Assembly: GCA_002077065.1 (NCBI GenBank)
Contig: NAJO01000008.1
Coordinates: forward strand, 620,001-684,000
Origin: Cryoendolithus antarcticus
Lineage: Eukaryota > Ascomycota > Dothideomycetes > Cladosporiales > Cladosporiaceae
Length of the DNA stretch: 64,000 nt
Reading direction: 5' to 3'
Shown one piece after another: positions 1-10,117 of the stretch. The translations under genes were made by a program, and so were the position numbers. The notes beneath the pieces were generated by a model, which worked only from the letters and a program-made list of their open reading frames with translations, did not search any database and was not told the DNA's origin. Positions within the stretch are counted from its first letter, which is position 1; each line of letters opens with the position of its first letter.

Positions 1-477
1 GACAGAGCTCGACGCCCCCTGGGATTACGAGCATATGGCGGTGGACTTCGTCCCTCAGCTCGGTGGGGAGGTTCATCAAGGGAAACATCGGCTTGATCTA
101 CGTTCACGTCAATTTGTGCGTTCCTATAACGTGCGCGAGATTGGTCTCACAGTCGGATCTGCCATCTCGCGCTCCTTCAGCAGCTCGGAAAAGTACGTAT
201 AATCACACAGACAGTCCCCTTGCTTCTCGAGGACTTCTAGGGCACGGCGGTAGCTTTCGTCTTCCGGAGCTGCCCAGAGATATCGATGCGGAGCGCCAAC
301 TGGGTCCTCGAGTGCTGGGTGCGACTTCGGGCGCATGTGCATGCCGCAGAGCATGATAGCGGGCTTCCCATCTTCTTCGACTGCCCACCACGGCTTCACT
401 ACGACTGACTGATGATGCTGCTTCGAACGTGCGTGATGGCTCTTCGGATGCTGCTTGTGTTCCTGGCGATACGGCAT
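1..477 (-). CDS. F-box/2EXR-like protein, partial (runs off left edge)
   Basis: Read as two exons on the minus strand: 477..151 from ATG 477, and 97..<1. The 53-nt intron (150..98) starts GTGAGA and ends GTAG, and the frame is kept across it. Exon 1 codes for a His/Lys-rich start and a segment with WWAVEEDGKPAIMLCG and APHRYLWAAPEDESYRRALE. Exon 2 begins IKPMFPLMNLPTELRDEVHR, and LPTELRDEVHRHMLV resembles the LPxELRxxIY motif of fungal F-box-like and 2EXR proteins, which often act as substrate adaptors. Alternatively exon 2 is the start of a separate gene with ATG at 88, and exon 1 is a short protein ending at 124. The rest lies outside the window, so function is not established. Confidence 0.4.
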
Positions 478-630
478 GTTGGAATGCACTGCGCAGTCTC
501 AAGCTCCTATGGACGCGATTGCTACACTCGATGAACTCTCGATGAAGTGTCGATGGTTTGACAGTTTGTTGTGAGTGTCGGTGTCAGATTGTACATGTAG
601 GGATTTGTGGTGGGAAAGGCCGTGCAATCA

Positions 631-1795
631 CTAGATCGACGCTAGCATGTGAGCGCCGGAATCACCTGCAGGATTTGGGTTGAAAACCACAGCGCTGCAG
701 TGTGTGTCAGCGTCGCAGGCGTTGATACAAGCCTGGAAGCTCGCCTCGGCGGTCCGTCTGTACGAACCCGGCTGTGGGTCCACATCACACCAGATCCGAT
801 AGGCTCGGCCGTTGAGATCGGTATATGCTGTCCCGTTGCCTGCGGGACAGATCGGCGGTTGTGAAGCGGTAGGTGCCGCGAGGCTGTTGATTGATGGTGG
901 TGTTGTTTGTGACGTGGTCGATCCAGCGCTCGTTGAGCTACTCTCCGATACACTCGAAAACGACACCGCTGTACTCGAGCTGCTCGTCGGTGGCACGCTC
1001 GTAGTGGAGCTCATACTGTTGCTGCTCAACCCGCTGACCGTAGTACTGCTGGTGGAGGATGCAGTCGGGATACTGGTCGCGGTAGGTATCGAGTTTAGCG
1101 AGGTAGGTGATGTTGTTGACGTGAACATACTGCTGGTGGTCACCGGCAGAAATGAGGTGGATGTATATGTCTGGCTTGCGGAGACAGACATGCTGCTGGA
1201 AGTCACGGTACTACTCGGAGGTGTGCCACTCGAGGACGCGCTGCTCGAAGACGTTGTAGATGTCGAGAAACTCACGCTTCTCGAGGAGCTCGTGCTACTG
1301 AGCTGTGCAGAGCTGCTTGAGATCGGCGCACTACTCGTTGGAGAGGGACTGCCGACGGAGTCGATGTGCTTGAGGAAGAGGTAGAGCTACTTGGAGTAGT
1401 GCTGCTTGTTGCCGAGCTGCTCTGCACCGCGCTAGTAGAGTTGAGTGATCCGTGGTGCTCGTGAACGTAGAGGTGCTTGCGGTGGACGCTGGTGAAGGAG
1501 ACGAGCCTGCGGGAGACGTGCATGGCGCTGTACTTGTGGGTGTTGCAGTGAGCGAACTTGACAAAGTGCCGGTAGATGACGATACCGCAGATGACGAAGC
1601 GCTGATACTTGTATTCGGTATCGAGGCCGATATCGCCGGAGTGTTCGTGATGCTGAGCGAAGTTGGGCTGGTAGCAGATGCGGACGCTGAATATTGAGCG
1701 CCCGACGAAGATGAGCCACTGCTCACGCGACTGCTGCTGCTACTGAGTGTACTGCCGACACTCGGAACAGTATTCAAGATTGCGCCGGACAGCAT
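631..1795 (-). pseudogene. Frameshifted Ser/Thr-rich protein with half an Apple/PAN-like domain
   Basis: On the minus strand a Ser/Thr-rich low-complexity coding pattern runs without a break from about 1795 to 930, but passes through three frames. The frame changes fall near 1440 and near 1340. It is followed by a Cys-containing module (CPAGNGTAYTDLNGRAYRIW, then CINACDADTHCSAVVF) that resembles the first half of the Apple-like modules in the divergent neighbour. It then stops at 631. No signal peptide is seen; the first ATG of the leading frame (1795) gives MLSGAILNTV. I read this as a decayed or rearranged relative of the neighbouring gene. Sequencing indels in low-complexity DNA, or unseen introns, could also explain the frame changes. 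Confidence 0.5.
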
Positions 1796-1982
1796 TGCGG
1801 GCTCGTCAGGTGTGCAGCTCGCTGTCTGGCAAGGCCTGGCAGGTGTGTCCACCTCGAGCAGCCAGTCGTCCGTCTCTCTGGTCTCGAGTACCTCGATACC
1901 AACCTCCTCTACCTCGCAATCAACAAGCGTGTCGACTTCCAGCTTCTCGTCGAGCGTGTCCACTTCTCAGTCATCGTCGCTC

Positions 1983-4900
1983 ATGGTATACTCTACCAGT
2001 ACGACAATGACCAGCATCTCCATAACGCCTTCGCTCTCTACCACATCGACCTCGACCTCATCCGCATCTCCGGCCACTTCATCTCTGACCACTTCAACAT
2101 CGACAAGTTCATCTTCGATCACTACATTTTCGGTTACTTCGTCTTCGGCCACTACACCCTCATCTACTTCATCTTCGGCCGTTACATCTTCTGTTACTTC
2201 ATCTTCGGCCACTACGTCTCCGATCACTTCGTCTTCGATCACTTCGTCTTCGATCACTTCGTCTTCGATCACACCGTCTTCGATCACTTCGTCTTCGATC
2301 ACACCGTCTTCGATCACTTCGTCTTCGATCACTTCGTCTTCGATCACTTCGTCTTCGATCACTTCGTCGCTTAAATCAGCGGCCAGCTCGACATCTTCCC
2401 AGTCTTCGAGCATTTCGACAAACACAATCAGTTCATCTACAGGGCAGTCGTCCTCATCAAGCTCTTCGGCGTCCTCGTCCTCGTCTGCGACATTGACCGC
2501 GTCGCCGACTCCTACATGCATTGTTCCTGACCGCTCGCGGTACAACAGTACAGACGGCTCCACATATGTGTTCGTGTGTAATCAAGACTTCAACAGCAGC
2601 CGCATAGTTGGCGTCGACACAAGCCAGGCCACCAATATCACAGCTTGTGTTGACGTGTGCACGGCACAGGGTACCGCATGCGCCGGCATCACATTCGGTA
2701 CCTTCGGCGGTAGCACAACGCAGTGCTACCTACACTCGAGAATGCAGGAATCAGACTACCCCGAATACGCTGTCACAGCGGCAGTCAGAGCAAGTGGACC
2801 GATCACTGGACCCGTGAGAAAGAATCTTATCACCAATGGGCGCTTCGCCAACGGCCTGACGTCGTGGACCTCCCAGAATTCCAACAGCAGCAACATCACC
2901 GCCCTCAACGGACTCGCAGCAGTCTCCATGTCCCTAGCCTCCCAATCCAGCAAAGCTAACGGCGCTGCCGTAGACAGCACGGCAATTTTGTACCAAACCT
3001 TCCCCTCCTCGAATTACTCGATCGCTGGCGTGCAGTTCTTCCTCGCCGTCACGCTTGGCGTCACTGTGGGCTTCAACGATAGCTGTAATGTCGTTATTGC
3101 TACAGGCGCTGGGGACAACTTTTATTCCGCCCTCTACACCGCCACGACCAGTCGGACCGTCTACGCCGCTGGGGTCATAAACTACGACTTCAATCAACTG
3201 ACCGTCGTAGCTGAGTGCGTGGGCCGCACGGACGCGAGTCTGACGTATACCAACATTACGCTGTTGACTTATGCGCCAAGTCCCGGGTCGACATTGAACT
3301 GCGCCGTGACAGGAAATGTGATCGTTAACGGCGGATTCAATACGGCTCTTTCGCCGTGGGCAGTCTCCCAAACCACGTCTGCACAATCTGCAGGCGTCGT
3401 GTCTGGCCAGTATGTCGTTCGCTATGCTGCTGGCACAGCCCCCGGCGGCAGCCCGGTGCTGCTTACACAGAGCATCAGCGTGCCAGCGAACGAATACTTC
3501 ACCCTGACAGCAGACCTGTATTTCACACTCGGCGGCAACGGTGATGTCTGCTCGGTTCGCTTCAGCGATGATGTAGAGACGCTGTACGCGACCAACCAGA
3601 TCTACTCGAGTCAATCTGTACCTGTCAGCTACTCCGGGCGATTTGGGACAAATGCCGCGGCGTGGCAGATCGCGGTGACTTGTAGTGGGAATAGTGCGAA
3701 TGCGGTCGCAATTGATAATGTTTTCGTAAGTGTGGGCTGTGGTGCTTCAAGCTCTCCATCAACAAGTTCTTCTTCGAGCGCTGCTGCGTTGACAAGCTCG
3801 TCATCAAGCGTCGCTGCATCAACAAGTTTCTCATCAAGCGTCACTATATCAACAAGCTCTTCGTCGACGAGCTCTTCGTCGACAAGCCCTCCATCAATAG
3901 CCTCTTCATCAACGGTCTCTTCATCGACGGCATCTTCATCGACGGCATCTTCATCGACAAGCTCTACGTTGACAAGCTCTACGTTGACAAGCTCTACGTT
4001 GACAAGCCCTACATTGACGAGCTCTACACTGACGAGCTCTTCATCAAGCGCCGCCTCATCAACAAGCTCTTCATCGAGCATCGCTTCATCAACAAGCTCT
4101 TCATCAAGTGTCGCTCCGACTACGACCTCTTCCAGTACCAGTTCGTCAACTCCGACTCCCACGCCGAAAGTACGACAGGTCCCGTCGTGCCCGGCGAATG
4201 ACACGCTCACCTACGTTGACGACATCGACGGCTCGAAGTTCATGGTCGTCTGCAATCAGGACTACACGGGTAACAACATTGTCGGCATCGACCCAGTCTC
4301 GGGCGCGAATTTCTCCGCATGTGTGGACTTGTGTGTCTATCAAGGCTCTGTATGCATGGGTGTGACCTATACTGCACCGAATTGCAACCTCAAGACAGCG
4401 ATGTCGCCATCTTCGAATCCTGGGTACATGGTCGACAGTGCCATACGTATGACTGGACCGAGCGCGATTCCAGCTCCCGTGCAGATCTTGGCAAATGGCA
4501 ACTTCAATACCGACCTTTCGTCATGGAGGACGACGCAGACAGACTCTCAAGCGGGTAATTCGTTCACATGGAGTAACGGTGTGGCGTAAGTGCACCTGTC
4601 AGCCTACTAAGTGGATACAAGCTAATATGATACAGCGCTATCTCCATGCCCGGCGCAAGCGGTGGAGGCGGACCATTCGGCTTCGACGATCAGGCGCAAT
4701 TGACGCAGACGATCTCCGGCGCTGTCGCTGGCCAAGCTTGGTTTACAAGTATCCTCTTCAGCTTCGCCAACGTCGGTGACGGGTGCAGTCTTTCCGCAAG
4801 TACAGACTCCGAACAGCTCTTAAGTGCAGACTACGGCTTCCCCAGCGCCCACACCGGACCAGTCAATGCAAGCGGGATCTTCAAGAACACGCCGTCTGCG

Positions 4901-5467
4901 TATAATGTTTTGATCTACTGCTACAATTACGATCAAGGCTACGATGTCACACCCACACTCGACAACATCGGTCTCTCCGTCTTCAACCCCTCAACAGGCA
5001 CAAACCCCATCCGCCCAGTCGCCACCCAAGTCGTCGCCAACCCTGGCTTCGACGGCGGCACCTTCAGTCCTTCGACCACCAGCCAGACCAGCGGCCGCGC
5101 AGACTTCTCCATCAACAACGGCCGCGCCCAAGTCCAGTTCACCCGCATCGACAGCCGCTACACCACTCCGGCCTACATCGAGCAACTGCTCGGACATGCG
5201 GCCGAGGCGTCGCAGCACGTCACTTTGACCGGGGATGTATACATCAACATTCCCAATGGAGGAGCCAATTGTATTGCTACGATGGGCACGAATGGCGACC
5301 AGATGTGGATCGTGCAGAATATCGTTTCGTCGCAGACATATCACGTCAATCTGAACTATACGACGACGCAGGCGGGGCAGTACATGGAGCTGTATACTAC
5401 GTGCACTGGGACCCAGGTGTGCAGTACGCAGTTCGATAACGTGATGTTGACGCTCAACTCCTTCTAA
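1983..5467 (+). CDS. Large Ser/Thr-rich adhesin-like protein with two Apple-like and four beta-sandwich-like modules
   Basis: Exons 1983..4585 and 4636..5467; the 50-nt intron is GTAAGT..CAG and splits an Ala codon. From ATG 1983 the product is 1144 aa. The order is: Ser/Thr-rich tract 1 (about 1-178); Apple/PAN-like Cys module 1 (about 179-275, CIVPDRSRYN..); two modules opening NGRFANGLTSW and NGGFNTALSPW (from about 281 and 445), like galactose-binding/CBM4-9 sandwiches; Ser/Thr tract 2 (about 586-729); Apple-like module 2 (about 735-826, SCPANDTLTYV); and two more sandwich-like modules (NGNFNTDLSSW, NPGFDGGTFSP). The layout suggests a secreted or wall protein with O-glycosylated stalks. 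The frame is open upstream to 1698 but has no ATG before 1983, and I find no signal peptide, so the true 5' end is unknown or lost. Confidence 0.6.
2221..2370 (+). repeat. Ten exact-period 15-nt tandem repeats (coding ITSSS/ITPSS)
   Basis: The heptamer cgatcac recurs at 2221, 2236, 2251, 2266, 2281, 2296, 2311, 2326, 2341 and 2356, exactly every 15 nt. Copies differ mainly by acttcg versus acaccg. The period is a multiple of three, so copy-number change would lengthen or shorten the Ser/Thr stalk without a frameshift. Confidence 0.95.
3961..4035 (+). repeat. Five 15-nt tandem repeats in the second Ser/Thr tract
   Basis: The unit gctctacgttgacaa and close variants repeat five times in phase with the reading frame, coding STLTS-type pentapeptides. 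Two copies of a different 15-nt unit (tcttcatcgacggca) lie just upstream. Confidence 0.85.
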
Positions 5468-6716
5468 GGACACGCCAGCCTTGTGCGGGTTGCGATGGAG
5501 GAGATAGCGCATGAGGAGGCTACAAGCCAGTCAGTCAGCTGTCCTTTTGGAGAGGGCGCGAAAACCCTTGATGGACTCCATAGTTGATAGCGTGACCACA
5601 TATAGTCCCTTTAATGACAGTCTTGCCTTTGTGGACTCTCTGAGGTTCGATTGCGGTCGCGGCACGAGAGGAACTGACTGGTCGCTCCAACCGAAAGACT
5701 TGACGTCGACCAGTCCTAGGACTTTGACTTGCCGGGATATGTACCTACTGCGGTCACCCGAAAGATTTAGGGTCTCGTGCGGACTTCATGTACACCACGG
5801 CTGTCTAGTCCGCACCTACGCAGCCAAGAGCAGCCTACCTTCTTCAGCTAGTAGTCGTACGCGACCAGAGAAGGCTCTCCCCGGTTCATCAACCGCCGCT
5901 TGACCGTTACAGTGGAGCGGAAAGACGCTTTGGTAACGTGTCCTGACCAAACAGAGACGCTTAGCACCTTCGGGAGGGTGGAGGGATCCCGCATACTCAA
6001 AGGCTATCATCAGCCTGTCCATCGACATGCTCTCTTGGCAACCGACTAGCTTCCTCCGAGTCCAGGTAGGTTGGACAGATCGACCAGTAAACGAGACTTC
6101 GTGCTCGTCTATGTTTCGGCGTCCTTACAATCTCTGATATCCCACTCTTCTGAGCTTCTCGCTGCTCTGATCTTAGCTGCGCCAAAAACCTCAAGCTCTC
6201 AACGATATTGATGCGTTGGCTAAGCAGCTACCAAGTGCACCACGGAGTTCAAAGCGACGACGCTGAACTCGGCAGGCTTTCCGCTATTGGCAGAAGGTTC
6301 AGAGACGTATACGTCAAGATTTGGAAGTCGCTGTTGCGTCTGAGCGTTGAAGGGGATGGACATCTGGAGAATAGATGCGTGCTCGAGGGCGGACGGGTGG
6401 CAATCCACTGGCGAGCCAGCCGGGCACAAAGCAGATAAGTTTGATTTCGTATGACGGAGATGTGTGTAGATCTGAAAGACAGTGAAGCGATTTGTGAAGG
6501 TGTGATGTGCGCCTATTGTTGATCAGCGCCTTTCTCTCGATTCGCGCGAGTTGTCGGCTGAACGAGGTGGAGCACTGCACCAGCATGGGATCATACAATC
6601 ACGTGAGAGAGGTCGATGGACTCGTGCTTTTGCTTGAATGCGGTGAAATGCTAGTCTATCTACACGATTTTCAGCAACAGTACGCCTCGCCTGCCCATGG
6701 TTCCGCAAACAGTGAC
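5468..6716. other. Intergenic, 1.25 kb, no supported gene
   Basis: Lies between the 3' ends of the adhesin-like gene and ERG6 (convergent). The short open frames here (5511-5903, 6208-6438 and others) show no family resemblance or coding texture. No repeat or RNA gene was recognised. Confidence 0.6.
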
Positions 6717-7850
6717 CTATGCCTTTGGTTTCCGCCCTACCATGAGATACATTGGCGTGAAAAGCTTCTTCTGTCCACCCGCCACAAGGCAGTCCGCCGC
6801 CAACGCCAGACTATCAGCAGTCTTCTGCGTTCCCTTCGGTGCGAGCCCGATCATCTCTAGACCTCCGACAAACCTGTGCACCATACCTCGTCCCACATGC
6901 GTCATCCTCACCAGCGTAGGGAAATCCCAGATCGACTGCATGTACTTCAGCTGCCCCGATATAGGCCAGTACCAAGGCAACTCGTCGTCTCGGTCTGCGA
7001 GATCCTCGTTGACTTCGAGCGTGAAGCCAGCGGCTTTCATGGCCTTGAGTGCGACATCGACTTTCTCCATGTTCGAGATCCCGTCGCCGATCTCAATGCC
7101 CAGTCGGATGTTGCGGTGCTCTGGGTTGTCGTTGTCGTAGGCGTCTGTCATGAGCCACTCGTAGACTCCAAACACACCACCCGGTTTGAGGACTCTGTAA
7201 ATCTCACTGTAGATCCCTTCTAAGCTCGGTGCGTGGACTGTGGCTTCGATGGCGTACACAGCATCGAATGAGGCATCCGGGAAACCCATCTGCATGAAAT
7301 CGCCCTTCTCAAAGGTGACTTGCGGGTACAGCTTCTCCTTCTTCGCGTACGCGGTGCCGCGCTCAATTTGGTAGTCGTTGTTGTTGAAGCCCACCACATT
7401 GCAGCCTGTGAACTTCGCGATCTCCCTTGCTGGCCCACCGACACCACATCCAACGTCTAGCACTCTGCTGCCCTCTGTGATGCCCATCTTCAACGCAAGG
7501 TAGTGCTCGTGTCTTGCCAACGCCTGCTTGAAGGCTTCACCCTTGCTGAAGCGGCAGAAATGAAAGCTTTGACCCCAGCCGTATTCATAGAGATCGGTGG
7601 CGAGGTTGTAGTAGTGTCGCGTAAGGGTGGCGTACTCTGCTTTCCTTGCATCGCGGATCTCTGGGGTCTCTGTGGCGGCGGATTTCTCGTCCCAGTGCTT
7701 GAAGTATTCGTCCACGGCGAGCTTTTGGGCGGACTTGTCCTTTTGGAGCATGTTCATGAATGAGTTGGAGTTCTGGCCGGTCTTGCCATGGAGGGCATCT
7801 TTGAAGGCCGCATCTCGCGTGAGGTCTTGGGGCTCGAGACGGGTAGTCAT
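6717..7850 (-). CDS. ERG6: Sterol 24-C-methyltransferase
   Basis: Single exon, 377 aa, the usual length for fungal Erg6. The enzyme moves a methyl group from S-adenosylmethionine to C-24 of zymosterol or lanosterol in ergosterol synthesis, at the ER and lipid droplets. The family signature YEYGWGQSFHF is at about 88-98. SAM-binding motif I, LDVGCGVGGP, is at 131-140, followed by VGFNNNDYQ, FEKGDFMQMGFPDASFD and the YRVLKPGG strand typical of class I methyltransferases. The C-terminal sterol-MT region (LKAMKAAGFTLE.., ELPWYWPISG) is intact. The ATG at 7850 starts the protein at MTTRLEPQDL. It diverges from SLT11 over a 509-bp shared upstream region. The second ergosterol gene here, ERG25, lies 30 kb away and is not clustered with it. 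Confidence 0.96.
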   Translation of the reverse strand: MTTRLEPQDLTRDAAFKDALHGKTGQNSNSFMNMLQKDKSAQKLAVDEYFKHWDEKSAATETPEIRDARKAEYATLTRHYYNLATDLYEYGWGQSFHFCRFSKGEAFKQALARHEHYLALKMGITEGSRVLDVGCGVGGPAREIAKFTGCNVVGFNNNDYQIERGTAYAKKEKLYPQVTFEKGDFMQMGFPDASFDAVYAIEATVHAPSLEGIYSEIYRVLKPGGVFGVYEWLMTDAYDNDNPEHRNIRLGIEIGDGISNMEKVDVALKAMKAAGFTLEVNEDLADRDDELPWYWPISGQLKYMQSIWDFPTLVRMTHVGRGMVHRFVGGLEMIGLAPKGTQKTADSLALAADCLVAGGQKKLFTPMYLMVGRKPKA

Positions 7851-8359
7851 GATTGCGGTGTGGAGGGGCGATCAAGGGAATGAGGTATGTGGAAGAAGAA
7901 GTAGAAAGGTGGAGATATGACAGACTTTAACACGTCAATGGGTACAGTATAGTTGAATGCACGAATCGTACTACTTCTGCCTCGCCGGATTGTCAATGGC
8001 GTCGCGTCCGCTTCAACAAAATCGTAAGATAGCCCGGGGTCACGGTTCAGGAACAGGTTTAGCCGCGGCAAGATAACGCTTCTGCCCGCAACTCTATCTT
8101 TATCGCCACGTGACGTCGGAGATGAGGTAAGAACTTTGGATTGATAATTGCGGAAAGAGCAATCACCTGCCTCCCCACTTCCCCATTCGCCACACCATTG
8201 CATTACCGGCCACATCGCTTTGCGGACAGAACAGAGCCTTGGTGACACCAAATCTCCATCACCCGTCTCCACTGTCGCGCCAAGGAGCTCCGCCCAGCGA
8301 CAGCGACCTACAGACTCCACCTGGCACTCGCGCCTATCTCCCATCACCTTTAGAAGACC
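7851..8359. promoter_or_regulatory. Shared ERG6/SLT11 upstream region with CACGTGACGTC element
   Basis: This 509-bp divergent intergenic region must hold both promoters. At 8107-8117 it contains an E-box (CACGTG) that overlaps a CRE-like TGACGTC. The sequence is seen directly; any factor (bHLH such as SREBP or Cbf1, or bZIP) is inference. Confidence 0.4.
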
Positions 8360-9508
8360 ATGCCTCCCCAAATCAAGCAAGACCTCAACCGATCCGGGTG
8401 GGAAACAACCGACATGCCCTCCGTCTGCGAGCGCTGCCTCCCGGACAACCCCTACGTCCAAATGCTGAAAGAAGACCACGGCGCCGCCTGCTCCCTCTGC
8501 ACACGCCCTTTCAGCATCTTCCGCTGGAAAGCCGATCGCACATCGCGCCAGAAGCGCACCTCTATCTGCTTGACTTGCGCGCGGCTGAAGAACTGCTGTC
8601 AGTGCTGTATGCTAGACCTGAGTTTCGGGTTGCCGATCACGATCCGAGATGCGGCGTTGAAGATGGTTGAAAATGGGCCGAGGAGCAGTATTAATCGGGA
8701 GTACTTTGCGCAGAATCGGGAAAAGGATGTGGAGGAGGGGAGAGGTTTGGAGGGGTATGAGAAGACGGGGGAGAAGGCGAGGGAACTGCTCAGTAGACTG
8801 GCAAGGACGGAGCCATATTACAAGAAGCAGAGACGACTAGAAGCGGAAGGCGAGGATCAAGAGGGAGGACAGAAGCTACTGGAAGGCGGGGAAGAGGGTG
8901 CATCGAGAACTGGACCAATACGGACGAGCGACACCAAGAAAAGCGCATACGGCTCCGCCTACGCCTCAGCTCAATCTCCCGCCCCTCGATCCGGCGCAGC
9001 AGCAGGCACAAAACGGCCCTTCCCATCCGCCGCCGCCCTCCCTCTCAAACCCGCCGACCTTCTCCCTCCTCAAGATCCCCACGTGACCTCCCTCTTCGTC
9101 ACAGGAGTGGAAGACGACCTTCCTGAACACGCCCTCCGCACCTTCTTTTCCACTTTCGGCGCCCTGCGAAGCGTAGTCTGCAGCCATCGCAGCCACTGCG
9201 CCTTTATGAACTACATGGAACGTGCGGACGCTGAGAAGGCTATGAAAGAGTGTCAAGGAAGGGCTGTGGTGAAGGGTGTGCCGCTGCGGGTGCAGTGGGG
9301 AAAGCCAAAGCCGCTGGACAGTTTGGATCGAGATACCAGGATGGAGCATGCAAGGGCAGGCAGGGGTGTGGCGCCTAAGGTGGCGCAGCAGAAGGCGATT
9401 GAGCAGGGTGGAGGAAGCGCGGAAGTACAACAGATCGAGGCAGCGGAAGAGATGGCCGCGCCGCCGGGAGAGGATGAGGTGTTGTACCCCTCTATGGCTG
9501 GGGAGTGA
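8360..9508 (+). CDS. slt11: Pre-mRNA-splicing factor SLT11/ECM2 (RBM22 family)
   Basis: Single exon, 382 aa. Family members join the activated spliceosome and contact U6 snRNA and the intron. The N terminus has the family's Cys-rich zinc-binding region: CERC near residue 24, CSLC in the HGAACSLCTRPFSIFRWK block, then CLTCARLKNCCQCC. The block DLSFGLPITIRD is typical. An RRM spans about 241-317, with RNP2 SLFVTGVEDDLPE and an RNP1-like stretch CAFMNYMERADAEKAM. A low-complexity linker precedes the RRM. The ATG at 8360 gives MPPQIKQDLNRSGWE, which matches the family start. No intron is needed. It ends convergent with the UspA-domain gene. Confidence 0.93.
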   Translation: MPPQIKQDLNRSGWETTDMPSVCERCLPDNPYVQMLKEDHGAACSLCTRPFSIFRWKADRTSRQKRTSICLTCARLKNCCQCCMLDLSFGLPITIRDAALKMVENGPRSSINREYFAQNREKDVEEGRGLEGYEKTGEKARELLSRLARTEPYYKKQRRLEAEGEDQEGGQKLLEGGEEGASRTGPIRTSDTKKSAYGSAYASAQSPAPRSGAAAGTKRPFPSAAALPLKPADLLPPQDPHVTSLFVTGVEDDLPEHALRTFFSTFGALRSVVCSHRSHCAFMNYMERADAEKAMKECQGRAVVKGVPLRVQWGKPKPLDSLDRDTRMEHARAGRGVAPKVAQQKAIEQGGGSAEVQQIEAAEEMAAPPGEDEVLYPSMAGE

Positions 9509-10117
9509 AGCACTCATGTTTCTCTATTTCGCAAGACTTTAGCAAAGCCAAGACCGTTGCAGGAGGTGCCCAGACACCGACCATCGCCATCACTCTTTCC
9601 GGATCCTCGAGTCGAGTCGAGACGACACGAGACGGCTATGCTCTGGTCGATCGAGTAGAGCGCCCAGCTTCGGCGTGCTGTTGGCGAACCTCTGCTCACT
9701 CATCAGATGGGTGAGGATCTAGCTGCAGAGCTGTAGAGTGTCTATTTCCGCACTGCCCGATTGCTGGCCCTCGCGGCCAGCAGAGGGAACTGTCATTAAG
9801 GGCGAAACGGCCATCGGGGTGCGATTGAGGGTAATAGGAGCGACAAAGTTCACAAGCAACGACGAACTGCAGCAGCGGCCGCCTGCGCGAGAGCCACAGC
9901 GCCGTGTGGTTCAAGTTCCCGCACGTACGAGGAGTTCGTAATCGGACAGTGGAGAGGCAGATCAGCAAGGGATTGAAACGTAGGCCGTGGCGTGGCAGAG
10001 AGTCGTCATCTGCGATATGGCTACTTAGCGCTTGCACTACATCAAATGGCTCATAGCAGAACAATGCCAGTGTACATATCTTGCACTTACTCATATTGAA
10101 TGTCTGAATACCCACAT
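9509..10117. other. Convergent intergenic spacer, nothing recognised
   Basis: 609 bp between the 3' ends of SLT11 and the UspA-domain gene. It must hold both 3' UTRs. No coding potential or repeat was seen. Confidence 0.6.

Noticed and set aside
812..1384. Long hydrophobic plus-strand frame rich in Leu/Val
   Set aside because: It is the antisense of the minus-strand Ser/Thr tract; TCN/ACN codons read backwards as Val/Leu/Glu.
1967..2563. Minus-strand EDEVIEDEVIED repeat protein
   Set aside because: Shadow of the plus-strand 15-nt ITSSS repeats.
5511..5903. 130-aa frame downstream of the adhesin-like gene
   Set aside because: No family features, codon texture like non-coding DNA, and no good start context.
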